From Crateriforma spongiae (GTDB lineage Bacteria > Planctomycetota > Planctomycetia > Pirellulales > Pirellulaceae): a stretch of DNA of 64,000 nt. The stretch lies in assembly GCF_012290005.1 (NCBI RefSeq), contig NZ_JAAXMS010000006.1:496001-560000 (forward strand), given 5' to 3'. Shown piece by piece: positions 57,162 to 64,000 of this stretch. The notes beneath the pieces were generated by a model. That model was not told the DNA's origin. It saw nothing but the letters and a program-made list of their open reading frames with translations, and did no database searches. Position 1 is the first letter of the stretch, and each line of letters opens with the position of its first letter. The position numbers and the translations under genes were made by a program.

Positions 57162-59108
57162 ATGAAACAAGCCGACTTTGCCGGATTGCGTGTGGCGGCG
57201 CTGGAAAGCCGACGCGCCGACGATATGCAGCGGCTGATCGAACGACAGGGCGGCCAAGCTTTTGTCAGTCCATCGATGCGCGAGGTTCCGATCGAACCGA
57301 ACCGCGAGGCGATCGATTTTGCCTATCGCGTGATCACCGGCGAAATCAACGTGGTGATTTTGATGACCGGCGTCGGGTTTCGATACCTGTTGCGGGCGAT
57401 CGAGCGACACGTCGACCGTCAACGGTTCTTGGACGCCTTGTCCGACGTCACCACCATCTGTCGCGGCCCCAAGCCCGTTGCCGCCATGCGCGAAGTCGGA
57501 ATCCAGCCGACCCATCGTGTCGGTGAACCCAACACGTGGCGCGAACTGTTACAGCTGATCGACCAACAGGTGCCGGTCGCCAACAGCACCGTCGGTTTAC
57601 AAGAGTACGGAGTGACCAATTCGTCGCTGGTGGCGGGCTTGGAAGCACGCGGGGCGACGGTCGCCAACGTCAAGGTTTATGGATGGGAGTTCCCGGTGGA
57701 CACCGGACCGCTGGAACAGAACGTTCGTGCGATCGCCGAAGGCCAGCGTGACGTGTTGTTGCTGACCAGCGCGCACCAAGTCGTCAACATGTTGCGAATG
57801 GCCCAACAGATGAACTTGGTACGTTCGCTGCGCGATGGGCTTTCACGTACCGTCGTCGCGTCCATCGGTCCGACGACGAGTCAGATGTTGGAGGAATGCG
57901 AACTATCGGTCGACTTGGAACCGTCGCATCCCAAAATGGGGCATCTGGTGATGGAATCCAGCGCCGCGGCGACTCGACTGGTGAAACAAAAACGAAGTTC
58001 CCCGGACAGCCAACGCATCACCATGGTCGACACCCCCGACGTGCCCCACCCCGGCCAAGATCATCCGTCCATCAACAGCTTGTTCATGCGGGCTTGTCGT
58101 TGTGAACCGACCGAACGCACGCCGATCTGGATGATGCGACAAGCCGGGCGATACATGAGCGAGTATCGCGAGGTGCGGGCCAAGCAATCCTTCTTGGAAC
58201 TGTGCAAGAATCCCAAGCTGTGCAGCGAAGTGATGTGCACGGCGGTGGAACGATTGGGCGTCGATGCGGCGATCATCTTTTCCGATTTGCTGCCGATTTT
58301 GGAACCGCTGGGTTTCGATCTGGAGTTCGTCAAAGGCGACGGCCCGGTGATTCATAATCCGGTCCGCAGCACCGAAGATGTTCTGCGGGTCCGACCATTG
58401 GATGATCCCGATCGTTTGGAGTTCGTCTACGAAACGGTCCGTCAGACTCGTGCCGACATGAACGACGATATCCCCGTGATCGGGTTTTCCGGGTCGCCGT
58501 TCACCCTGGCCAGCTATGCGATCGAAGGCGGCGGAAGCCGGCAATACACGCACACCAAACGGATGATGTTTGCCGATCTGGACGCTTGGAACCGGCTGAT
58601 GGAAATCCTGTCCGATGCCATCGTCGTTTACCTGAATCGACAAATCGATGCGGGGGCACAGTGCGTGCAATTGTTCGATAGTTGGGTCGGCTGCCTTTCG
58701 CCGTCGCACTATCGCCAGTTTGTTTTGCCGTGGATGCAGCGCATCTTAAGCGGCATCACACCCGGCGTACCGGTCATCAATTTCGGTACCGGCAATCCCG
58801 AATTGTTGCCCCTGATGCGATTGGATCGTCGCACCGTGGTCGGTATCGATTGGCGGATCGATTTACCCGAAGGCTGGCGTCGTGCCGGCCATGACGGCGC
58901 CGTGCAAGGCAACTTGGAACCCGCCGTTTTGTTGACCGATCCCGACACCATTCACCAAGCCGCCGATGAACTTTTGCAGTCGGTCGACCAACGACCAGGG
59001 CACATTTTCAATCTGGGGCACGGCATTCTGAAGGAAACGCCGGTCGACAATGCGATCGCCTTGGTCCAGGCGGTGAAAGAGTTAAGCGTCAGGTCGGGTG
59101 AGCGGTGA
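57162..59108 (+). CDS. Fused uroporphyrinogen-III synthase / uroporphyrinogen decarboxylase (HemD-HemE)
   Basis: 648 aa, one uninterrupted frame. Residues 1-270 are HemD-like: GLRVAALESRRADDMQRLIE, VVILMTGVGFRYLLRAIERH, VGEPNTWRELLQLIDQ, VASIGPTTSQMLEECELSVD. It closes hydroxymethylbilane to uroporphyrinogen III. After a short linker, residues about 300-645 are HemE: RTPIWMMRQAGRYMSEYREV (catalytic Arg region), AAIIFSDLLPILEPLGFDLE, IGFSGSPFTLASYAIEGGGS, and NLGHGILKETPVDNA (substrate-binding His). It removes four carboxylates to give coproporphyrinogen III. ATG 58023 inside the linker could produce HemE alone. Consecutive steps in one chain may aid channelling. The next gene overlaps it by 4 bp. 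Confidence 0.93.
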   Translation: MKQADFAGLRVAALESRRADDMQRLIERQGGQAFVSPSMREVPIEPNREAIDFAYRVITGEINVVILMTGVGFRYLLRAIERHVDRQRFLDALSDVTTICRGPKPVAAMREVGIQPTHRVGEPNTWRELLQLIDQQVPVANSTVGLQEYGVTNSSLVAGLEARGATVANVKVYGWEFPVDTGPLEQNVRAIAEGQRDVLLLTSAHQVVNMLRMAQQMNLVRSLRDGLSRTVVASIGPTTSQMLEECELSVDLEPSHPKMGHLVMESSAAATRLVKQKRSSPDSQRITMVDTPDVPHPGQDHPSINSLFMRACRCEPTERTPIWMMRQAGRYMSEYREVRAKQSFLELCKNPKLCSEVMCTAVERLGVDAAIIFSDLLPILEPLGFDLEFVKGDGPVIHNPVRSTEDVLRVRPLDDPDRLEFVYETVRQTRADMNDDIPVIGFSGSPFTLASYAIEGGGSRQYTHTKRMMFADLDAWNRLMEILSDAIVVYLNRQIDAGAQCVQLFDSWVGCLSPSHYRQFVLPWMQRILSGITPGVPVINFGTGNPELLPLMRLDRRTVVGIDWRIDLPEGWRRAGHDGAVQGNLEPAVLLTDPDTIHQAADELLQSVDQRPGHIFNLGHGILKETPVDNAIALVQAVKELSVRSGER

Positions 59109-60211
59109 TCGGCAAAAGTGACCTTCGGATCTGTCCAATGTGCAGCCTGTTCTGTGATCAGGCAGACAACGAATCCAAAACCGGCAACGTTGACATCTGG
59201 GATTGCTCGCTGGCCAAAGAGGGTCAGCGTCAGTGGAGCCGGCAAGTCGCCAGGTCCGCCGATTCCGGTGTCGACTTGGCGGCTGATTTGGCGCAAGTTC
59301 GAAAGGCCCGTCCCATCACCGTCGAAGCCATCGCTGTGGACCAGGCGACCGCTCAAACGTTGATCCGCCTTGGGCAAAACGGTGAAATCCAATTATCGAC
59401 GGTGCGAGGGACAACCTACACCGCGATCTCCGATGCAACGGTGCGCGACGGTGTGATCCGAGCCACCTTGGGCGATGTGGCGGTCCATGCAGATGTCATC
59501 TGGGCGTTGGGTGATTTGGATTCGATTTATCCACGCTGGCGGGTTCGCTGCGGGTTCCGTGACGAAAACTCCGAATCGGCTGACGACAAAACCTTGTTAC
59601 CGTCCACTGGTCCGGTCGACGCAGCCACCATGGCCGACGTCGCACGCCGGGTGCGTGAAATCCGCCGAGACGAACGTGACGGACAAACGGATACGGATCA
59701 CGGTGCCGATTGGATCCGAACGATCGCTGGTTCACAGTACTTGGCGGTCTGCGTCGCGCCCGATGCTTTTACCATCGACGATGCCGATTTGACCGCGGTG
59801 ATGCTGTTGCGGTTGATCCGTTATTTGAATGAATCAACGCGTGCGGTGCTTGTCACCTTGGATGCCGCGGCGACATTGGATTGGATGTCGTTGACGATGA
59901 CCAATCGAGCGACGCGGACCTCCGACGATGATGGCGGTGCGGTCGACATCCGGGTGGTCGGTCATTCGGCTCGGACCGATTGGCAACGACCCGCGAAACT
60001 GCAGATCGGCGGGATCGATCCGGGGCCCACGTTGGCGAAACAGTTTCAACCGGCATCCTTGGGCGGGCTGAACGGAAACGCGACCGTGATCCGCGGGGAT
60101 TCATCGGTCGCTTTGGGGCTGACTGGACGGACCGCCGACGGATCGGATTCACCAAATCCGTCACCACGGACCATCCTAGAAGTTTTGGACACGTACTTGT
60201 CCGCATCCTGA
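59105..60211 (+). CDS. Formylmethanofuran dehydrogenase subunit B-like protein (FwdB/FhcB family, divergent)
   Basis: 368 aa from GTG 59105, overlapping the HemDE stop (GTGA). The N-terminus CPMCSLFCDQ with C10, C13, C17 and C34 matches the [4Fe-4S]-binding start of FwdB (CPFCGTLCDD in archaea). DVIWALGDLDSIYPRWRVRC aligns in place with the FwdB segment VVVYWGCNPMHAHPRH, and the C-terminal LQIGGIDPGPTLAKQFQPAS with the cofactor-region end of that family. Similarity is recalled by eye, not computed. It is shorter than archaeal FwdB (about 430 aa), and no FwdA, C or D is next to it. Planctomycetes carry methanopterin-linked C1 genes, which makes the call plausible. Confidence 0.55.
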   Translation: MIGKSDLRICPMCSLFCDQADNESKTGNVDIWDCSLAKEGQRQWSRQVARSADSGVDLAADLAQVRKARPITVEAIAVDQATAQTLIRLGQNGEIQLSTVRGTTYTAISDATVRDGVIRATLGDVAVHADVIWALGDLDSIYPRWRVRCGFRDENSESADDKTLLPSTGPVDAATMADVARRVREIRRDERDGQTDTDHGADWIRTIAGSQYLAVCVAPDAFTIDDADLTAVMLLRLIRYLNESTRAVLVTLDAAATLDWMSLTMTNRATRTSDDDGGAVDIRVVGHSARTDWQRPAKLQIGGIDPGPTLAKQFQPASLGGLNGNATVIRGDSSVALGLTGRTADGSDSPNPSPRTILEVLDTYLSAS

Positions 60212-60234
60212 AACGCGGACACCAGGGAGTTCAG

Positions 60235-61641
60235 ATGATGCGACGATTGGCTTGGGTGGTGTTGTGTGTGGCAATGTCGGGTTCGTTGCGGGGCGATCGA
60301 CCCAACTTTGTGATCTTGATCGCCGACGATCTGGGTTACGGCGAAACGGGGATGATGGGCCGCGACGACGTCCCCACGCCGGCGATCGATGCCTTGGCCG
60401 CCGACGGCGTTCGCTGCACTTCGGCTTATGTGACGTCGTCGTATTGCGCTCCGTCGCGTGCCGGATTCATGACCGGACGATACCAATCGCGTTTCGGTGC
60501 GGACGATAACCCGACCGGCAAACGCAACTTGTCGGCCGACGCGGGCATTCCCGAATCCGAAACGACGTTTGTCAAACGTTTGGATGATGCCGGCTATCGC
60601 ACGGCGTTGGTGGGCAAGTGGCACTGCGGGACCGCACCTCAGCGGATTCCGACGCGACGTGGGTTCGACCAATTCTTTGGCTTCTTGCACGAAGGACACT
60701 ATTACGTTCCCGGTCCACCGTACAACGATGTCCTGACGATGATTCGTGACAAGTCGTTGCAACAGGGAACCCGCACACGTACTGGCGATTTGATTCGCGG
60801 CAATTATGCACCGATCAACGAACCGCCCTATGACGCGGATAACCCGCTGTTGATCAGTGATGAAAGCGGAAAGCTGAATCCCGTCGATGTGGACGTCTAT
60901 CTGACTGATGCGATCACGCAACAGGCGACCAAGTTCATCGCCCAGCCGTCGCAGGACCCGTTCTGTTTGGTCGTCGCCTACAACGCGGTCCACAGTCCCA
61001 TGCAGGCGTTGCTGGAAGATCTGAGTCATCTCAGTCGGATCGAGGACGTCCAGCGCCGCATCTTTGCAGGCATGTTGATCGCCTTGGATCGCAGCGTCGG
61101 TCAAATCCGTCAATCCTTGCGTGACGCCGGCGTGGACGAACAGACCATGATCGTTTTTTTAAGTGACAACGGTGGACCGACGAAGGAACTGACCAGCAGC
61201 AACGGCCCGCTTCGCGACGGCAAAGGTTCCGTCTATGAAGGCGGATTAAGGGTACCAATGGTGTGGACGTATCCCGGGACGTTTCCGGCCGGGCGCGTCG
61301 AACCGAGAACCGTAATCAGCTTGGATGTCGCGGCAACGGCGTTGGACTTGGCCGGATTGGAAGTGCCCGCGGACATGGATGGACGCAGTCTGGCCCAGTG
61401 GTTCAACGATCCGCTAGCCAAAACACCTCACCACGAATTGTTTTGGCGGATGCCACGTGGGAAAGCCGCCTTTCGCAAAGGTGATTGGAAAATCGTTCGT
61501 CCCAAAGCCGGTGAACCTTTCGAGCTGTACCACTTGCGGGCCGATGTGGCAGAATCCAAAAACTTGGCCAGTCAGTATCCCGACGTGATGAAAGACTTGG
61601 TCAACGGCTGGCTGGCCACCGATTCGATGATGCCCGAATAG
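60235..61641 (+). CDS. Cys-type sulfatase (arylsulfatase family)
   Basis: 468 aa from ATG 60235 with GGGAG about 6 bases ahead; the frame is open to 59980 but that part overlaps the previous gene. Signal peptide MMRRLAWVVLCVAMSGSLRG. RPNFVILIADDLGYGETGMM holds the metal-binding Asp pair. The sulfatase signature YCAPSRAGFMTGRY carries Cys in the formylglycine position (C-x-P-S-R), so activation by a formylglycine-generating enzyme is expected; none is encoded here. LVGKWHCGTAPQRIPTRRGF and SDNGGPTKELTSSNGPLRDG are further hallmarks, with KGSVYEGGLRVP near the end. Exported enzyme acting on sulfate esters, probably of algal polysaccharide. Confidence 0.94.
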   Translation: MMRRLAWVVLCVAMSGSLRGDRPNFVILIADDLGYGETGMMGRDDVPTPAIDALAADGVRCTSAYVTSSYCAPSRAGFMTGRYQSRFGADDNPTGKRNLSADAGIPESETTFVKRLDDAGYRTALVGKWHCGTAPQRIPTRRGFDQFFGFLHEGHYYVPGPPYNDVLTMIRDKSLQQGTRTRTGDLIRGNYAPINEPPYDADNPLLISDESGKLNPVDVDVYLTDAITQQATKFIAQPSQDPFCLVVAYNAVHSPMQALLEDLSHLSRIEDVQRRIFAGMLIALDRSVGQIRQSLRDAGVDEQTMIVFLSDNGGPTKELTSSNGPLRDGKGSVYEGGLRVPMVWTYPGTFPAGRVEPRTVISLDVAATALDLAGLEVPADMDGRSLAQWFNDPLAKTPHHELFWRMPRGKAAFRKGDWKIVRPKAGEPFELYHLRADVAESKNLASQYPDVMKDLVNGWLATDSMMPE

Positions 61642-61682
61642 CCATTCATCGATGGCTGGACTGCCACCTGGCGATCAGGTGG
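61641..61682. terminator. Hairpins between convergent sulfatase and cydB genes
   Basis: Two perfect hairpins: GCCAT-tcatcg-ATGGC (61641-61656, overlapping the sulfatase stop region) and CCACCTG-gcgat-CAGGTGG (61664-61682). Neither is followed by a T-run, so they may act as factor-dependent or attenuating structures; convergent position supports a terminator role. Confidence 0.5.
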
Positions 61683-61722
61683 CCAGAGGGTCAGGATCAA
61701 TGATGCAGCACAAGACGCAGGG

Positions 61723-62769
61723 TTAGTAGCTGTGTGATTCCAGCCGGGTTTTGCCGCGGAACGTCCAGTAAATGATCGTCGTGTAAATCAAGACAAACGG
61801 CAGCCCGATCCCCACGACGATCAGGCCGATCGTCAACGTCCGTGTGCTACTGGCGGCATCGACGATCCGCAAATCCATGGCGGGGTCGGTCGCGTTGATC
61901 AGGTTCGGAAACAACGCCGCGGCCAACAGAATCACCATCGATGCGATCGAACCGGCGTTGCACAGGAAAGCCGCAAACGCAAAACGTCGCCACACCATCC
62001 AACCGGTCAAGCCGACCATGGCGACGTTGAACGCAGGGATCAGCCACAAGGCGGGCACATCGGCAAAGTTCTCGGTCGCGCGCGGGACCGAGGCCAACGT
62101 CCAAATCGTCACAATGCCATAGACGATCGCAAACAGCACCCAACTGACTTTCGCCGCATTCGCAATTCGCTGTTGATAGTCGCCGGTCAGCTTCATGTAC
62201 AGAAAGATGGCACCATGCAAAGTGAACAACAACACAATCAACAAACCGCAGGTCAATGGATACGGTGACAATTGGTCCATCAGCGACCCGGTGTAATCAC
62301 CTCGCTCGTTCAGTTCCAACCCGCTGACGACGTTGCCGCCGGCGACACCGAACAAAAATGCGGCCAACAAACTGCCGATGCCGAATCCGACGTCCCACAT
62401 GCGACGGCCCAATTTGCTATGCATCTTGCCGCGAAATTCCATGCTGACGGCACGGAAGATTAGGGCGAACAGCAACAGAATGAAAGCCGTGTAAAACGCG
62501 GGGAACGCCGTCGCATAGGCGTAGGGAAACATGGCAAACAGGGCACCGCCAAAGGTGACCAACCAAACCTCGTTGCCATCCCACAAGGGGCCGATGGAAT
62601 TGACCGACAACCGACGCTCGGTCTCATCTTTGGGAACAATCAGGTGCAGAACACCGACCCCCAGGTCAAAACCATCCAAAATCAAATAGCCTGTCAGCAA
62701 ACATCCGATCAGAGTGAACCAGACAAATGGCAGGCTTTCGGCTGTAAACCATGACGTCATCGCAATCAT
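61723..62769 (-). CDS. cydB: Cytochrome bd ubiquinol oxidase subunit II
   Basis: 348 aa. Hallmarks: WFTLIGCLLTGYLILDGFDL (family start), VNSIGPLWDGNEVWLVTFGG, FPAFYTAFILLLFALIFRAV and RAVSMEFRGKM. Eight or nine membrane helices. A GGAGG lies 8 bases before the ATG; the ATG overlaps the cydA stop by 4 bp. Second subunit of the high-affinity quinol oxidase; pairs with CydA. No cydX-like small gene was seen between cydB and the sulfatase. Confidence 0.95.
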   Translation of the reverse strand: MIAMTSWFTAESLPFVWFTLIGCLLTGYLILDGFDLGVGVLHLIVPKDETERRLSVNSIGPLWDGNEVWLVTFGGALFAMFPYAYATAFPAFYTAFILLLFALIFRAVSMEFRGKMHSKLGRRMWDVGFGIGSLLAAFLFGVAGGNVVSGLELNERGDYTGSLMDQLSPYPLTCGLLIVLLFTLHGAIFLYMKLTGDYQQRIANAAKVSWVLFAIVYGIVTIWTLASVPRATENFADVPALWLIPAFNVAMVGLTGWMVWRRFAFAAFLCNAGSIASMVILLAAALFPNLINATDPAMDLRIVDAASSTRTLTIGLIVVGIGLPFVLIYTTIIYWTFRGKTRLESHSY

Positions 62770-64000
62770 GCGCCGGATCCTCCGTTTGGTTCGATCATGT
62801 GTTTCGAATGAGAAACGCGTGACGAGCTGATATCTAATAGGTCTTCGACGCTGGCCGATGACGTGTCGGCATCTTCGCTGATGTCCGGGCCCTTTTGAAT
62901 CTTCTGGTGCAACACGGTGATCCAGACGATAAACAGCAAACCATAGATCAGACCGAATCCGATCAGACTGCCCAGCACCTGTTCGCCGCTGATCGCTTTG
63001 CTGACCGCGTCGGTCGTTCGCAAGCCTTGCGTCTCGTCATATTGGACCACGCCCGTTTCATCGACGACCACATCGCCGACCCCGGGTTCGCCGCCGGTCC
63101 ATTGCAGCGGCGGATGAACGATCCAAGGTTGTCGTCCGACTTCACACGCGACCCAGCCGCCGTGGTTGGCGATCAGCGACAGAAACACCGTAATGACGAA
63201 CAGAAACAACAACGGACGGTGGGTGTACAGTTTGTTACGCAACCGAAAGACCACTGCGACGATGGACAGCACGATTAAATAGGTGCCGATCCCCACCATC
63301 ACCCGGTATGTGACAAACGGAATCCAAATCGGCGGCCGGTCCTCGGGAGCGAAACGATCAAGCCCGACGATTTCGGCATTCAAGTCTTCTTTCAACAAAA
63401 AGCTATACGCGCGTGGGATCGAAAGGTCATAGCGGACCGTCTCGTTCTTTACATCGGGGATACCGAACACCGTCAAGTGTCCGGGGCCGGTTTCAAAGTG
63501 GCCTTCATAAGCCGCCATCTTGGCCGGTTGATACGCATAGGTGATTTTGGCCTGCAAGTGACCGGTCGCCGCGGCGGTGAACGCACCAATCGTCATGACA
63601 ATCAGACCGCCATTCAGGCTGCGGCGTGCAAATTCAATGTGTCGGTTCTTCAACAGGTACCAGGCACCGACGCTGGCAACCAGCGATCCGCCGACGATAA
63701 AGGCACCGGTCAACGTGTGTGTCAGACGGATGACGGTCGTCGGGTTGAAAACCATCGCCCAAAAGTCGGTGATTTCCGCACGCATCATCAATTCGCCGTC
63801 GACGACCCAGGGTTCACCGCGACGGTAAACCGGGACGATATGGTGACCGGCGGGCGTTTGTTGCCAACTGTTTGCTGCGACAATCCAGACGGCGCTAAAG
63901 ATGCTGCCAAGCGATACCATCATCGTGCTGAACAGGTGCATCTTGGGACCGACTCGGTCCCAACCGAACACCAAGACGGCCAGGAATCCGCTTTCCAGAA
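62766..64000 (-). CDS. cydA: Cytochrome bd ubiquinol oxidase subunit I, N-terminus outside window
   Basis: About 410 residues, lacking the extreme N-terminus, which continues beyond base 64000. Begins with the family motif ESGFLAVLVFGWDRVGPKMH. QPAKMAAYEGHFETGPGHLT is the quinol-loop region, and GWVACEVGRQPWIVHPPLQW holds the conserved GRQPW sequence. The C-terminus has an added Ser/Asp-rich tail (SEDADTSSASVEDLLDISSS). Carries the b-type and d-type haems and the quinol site; oxidises quinol with O2 at low oxygen. Operon with cydB by 4-bp overlap. Confidence 0.94.
   Translation of the reverse strand, partial: LESGFLAVLVFGWDRVGPKMHLFSTMMVSLGSIFSAVWIVAANSWQQTPAGHHIVPVYRRGEPWVVDGELMMRAEITDFWAMVFNPTTVIRLTHTLTGAFIVGGSLVASVGAWYLLKNRHIEFARRSLNGGLIVMTIGAFTAAATGHLQAKITYAYQPAKMAAYEGHFETGPGHLTVFGIPDVKNETVRYDLSIPRAYSFLLKEDLNAEIVGLDRFAPEDRPPIWIPFVTYRVMVGIGTYLIVLSIVAVVFRLRNKLYTHRPLLFLFVITVFLSLIANHGGWVACEVGRQPWIVHPPLQWTGGEPGVGDVVVDETGVVQYDETQGLRTTDAVSKAISGEQVLGSLIGFGLIYGLLFIVWITVLHQKIQKGPDISEDADTSSASVEDLLDISSSRVSHSKHMIEPNGGSGA

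Overview
The window looks like chromosome of a marine-type planctomycete (Planctomycetota, most likely Pirellulaceae; genus not resolved). The evidence is two DUF1549/DUF1553 + DUF1501 gene pairs, an LEPR-XLL-type N-terminus on a giant surface protein, a Cys-type sulfatase, a small basic protein of planctomycete type, weak Shine-Dalgarno use and high-50s GC by eye. No rRNA, tRNA, CRISPR array, prophage or insertion sequence was seen.

Layout. (1) 1-19178, minus strand: one open frame of more than 6,300 codons that leaves the window at base 1. It encodes a mosaic adhesin/surface protein: LEPR-like N-terminus, DUF4347, several LamG folds, two C-type-lectin-like domains, beta-helices and dozens of cadherin/VCBS-like modules. 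I confirmed the same reading frame at widely spaced sample points and by translating most of the stretch. (2) 19566-26158, plus strand, divergent from the giant gene: four tightly coupled genes for a TolC-like outer-membrane factor, two HlyD-type adaptors, and a PqqD-like/M50 metalloprotease/HlyD fusion. No ABC exporter ATPase is among them. This is the best candidate for a poorly described export system, probably serving the giant protein. (3) 26189-31353: argJ, an ABC-2 ATPase/permease pair preceded by an 18-bp-phased ACCGGT array, and an HtrA-type protease. (4) 31357-40113: REP-like hairpin repeats, the first DUF1553/DUF1501 pair, a YbhN-like membrane protein and a PpiD/SurA-like periplasmic protein, all minus strand. 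(5) 40114-49610: topA, a 58-aa basic protein, and a Gld-like operon (ATPase, GldF-GldG fusion, DUF4340 protein) closed by a strong intrinsic terminator. (6) 49943-56895: a PAS histidine kinase, a 109-bp tandem repeat, the second DUF1553/DUF1501 pair, and trmB. (7) 57162-64000: a HemD-HemE fusion, an FwdB-like protein, a sulfatase, and cydB/cydA (cydA partial).

How the parts work together. The giant gene and its divergent export cluster form one functional unit by inference. The GldA-GldFG-DUF4340 set is a conserved ABC module of uncertain role. The DUF1549/1553 and DUF1501 pairs and the sulfatase fit the planctomycete habit of degrading sulfated polysaccharides. HemDE and CydAB supply haem and a haem-d oxidase. 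Both DUF1501 genes end against hairpin-rich repeats that share a GC-TCC-GC core, which suggests one repeat family settled at convergent gene ends.
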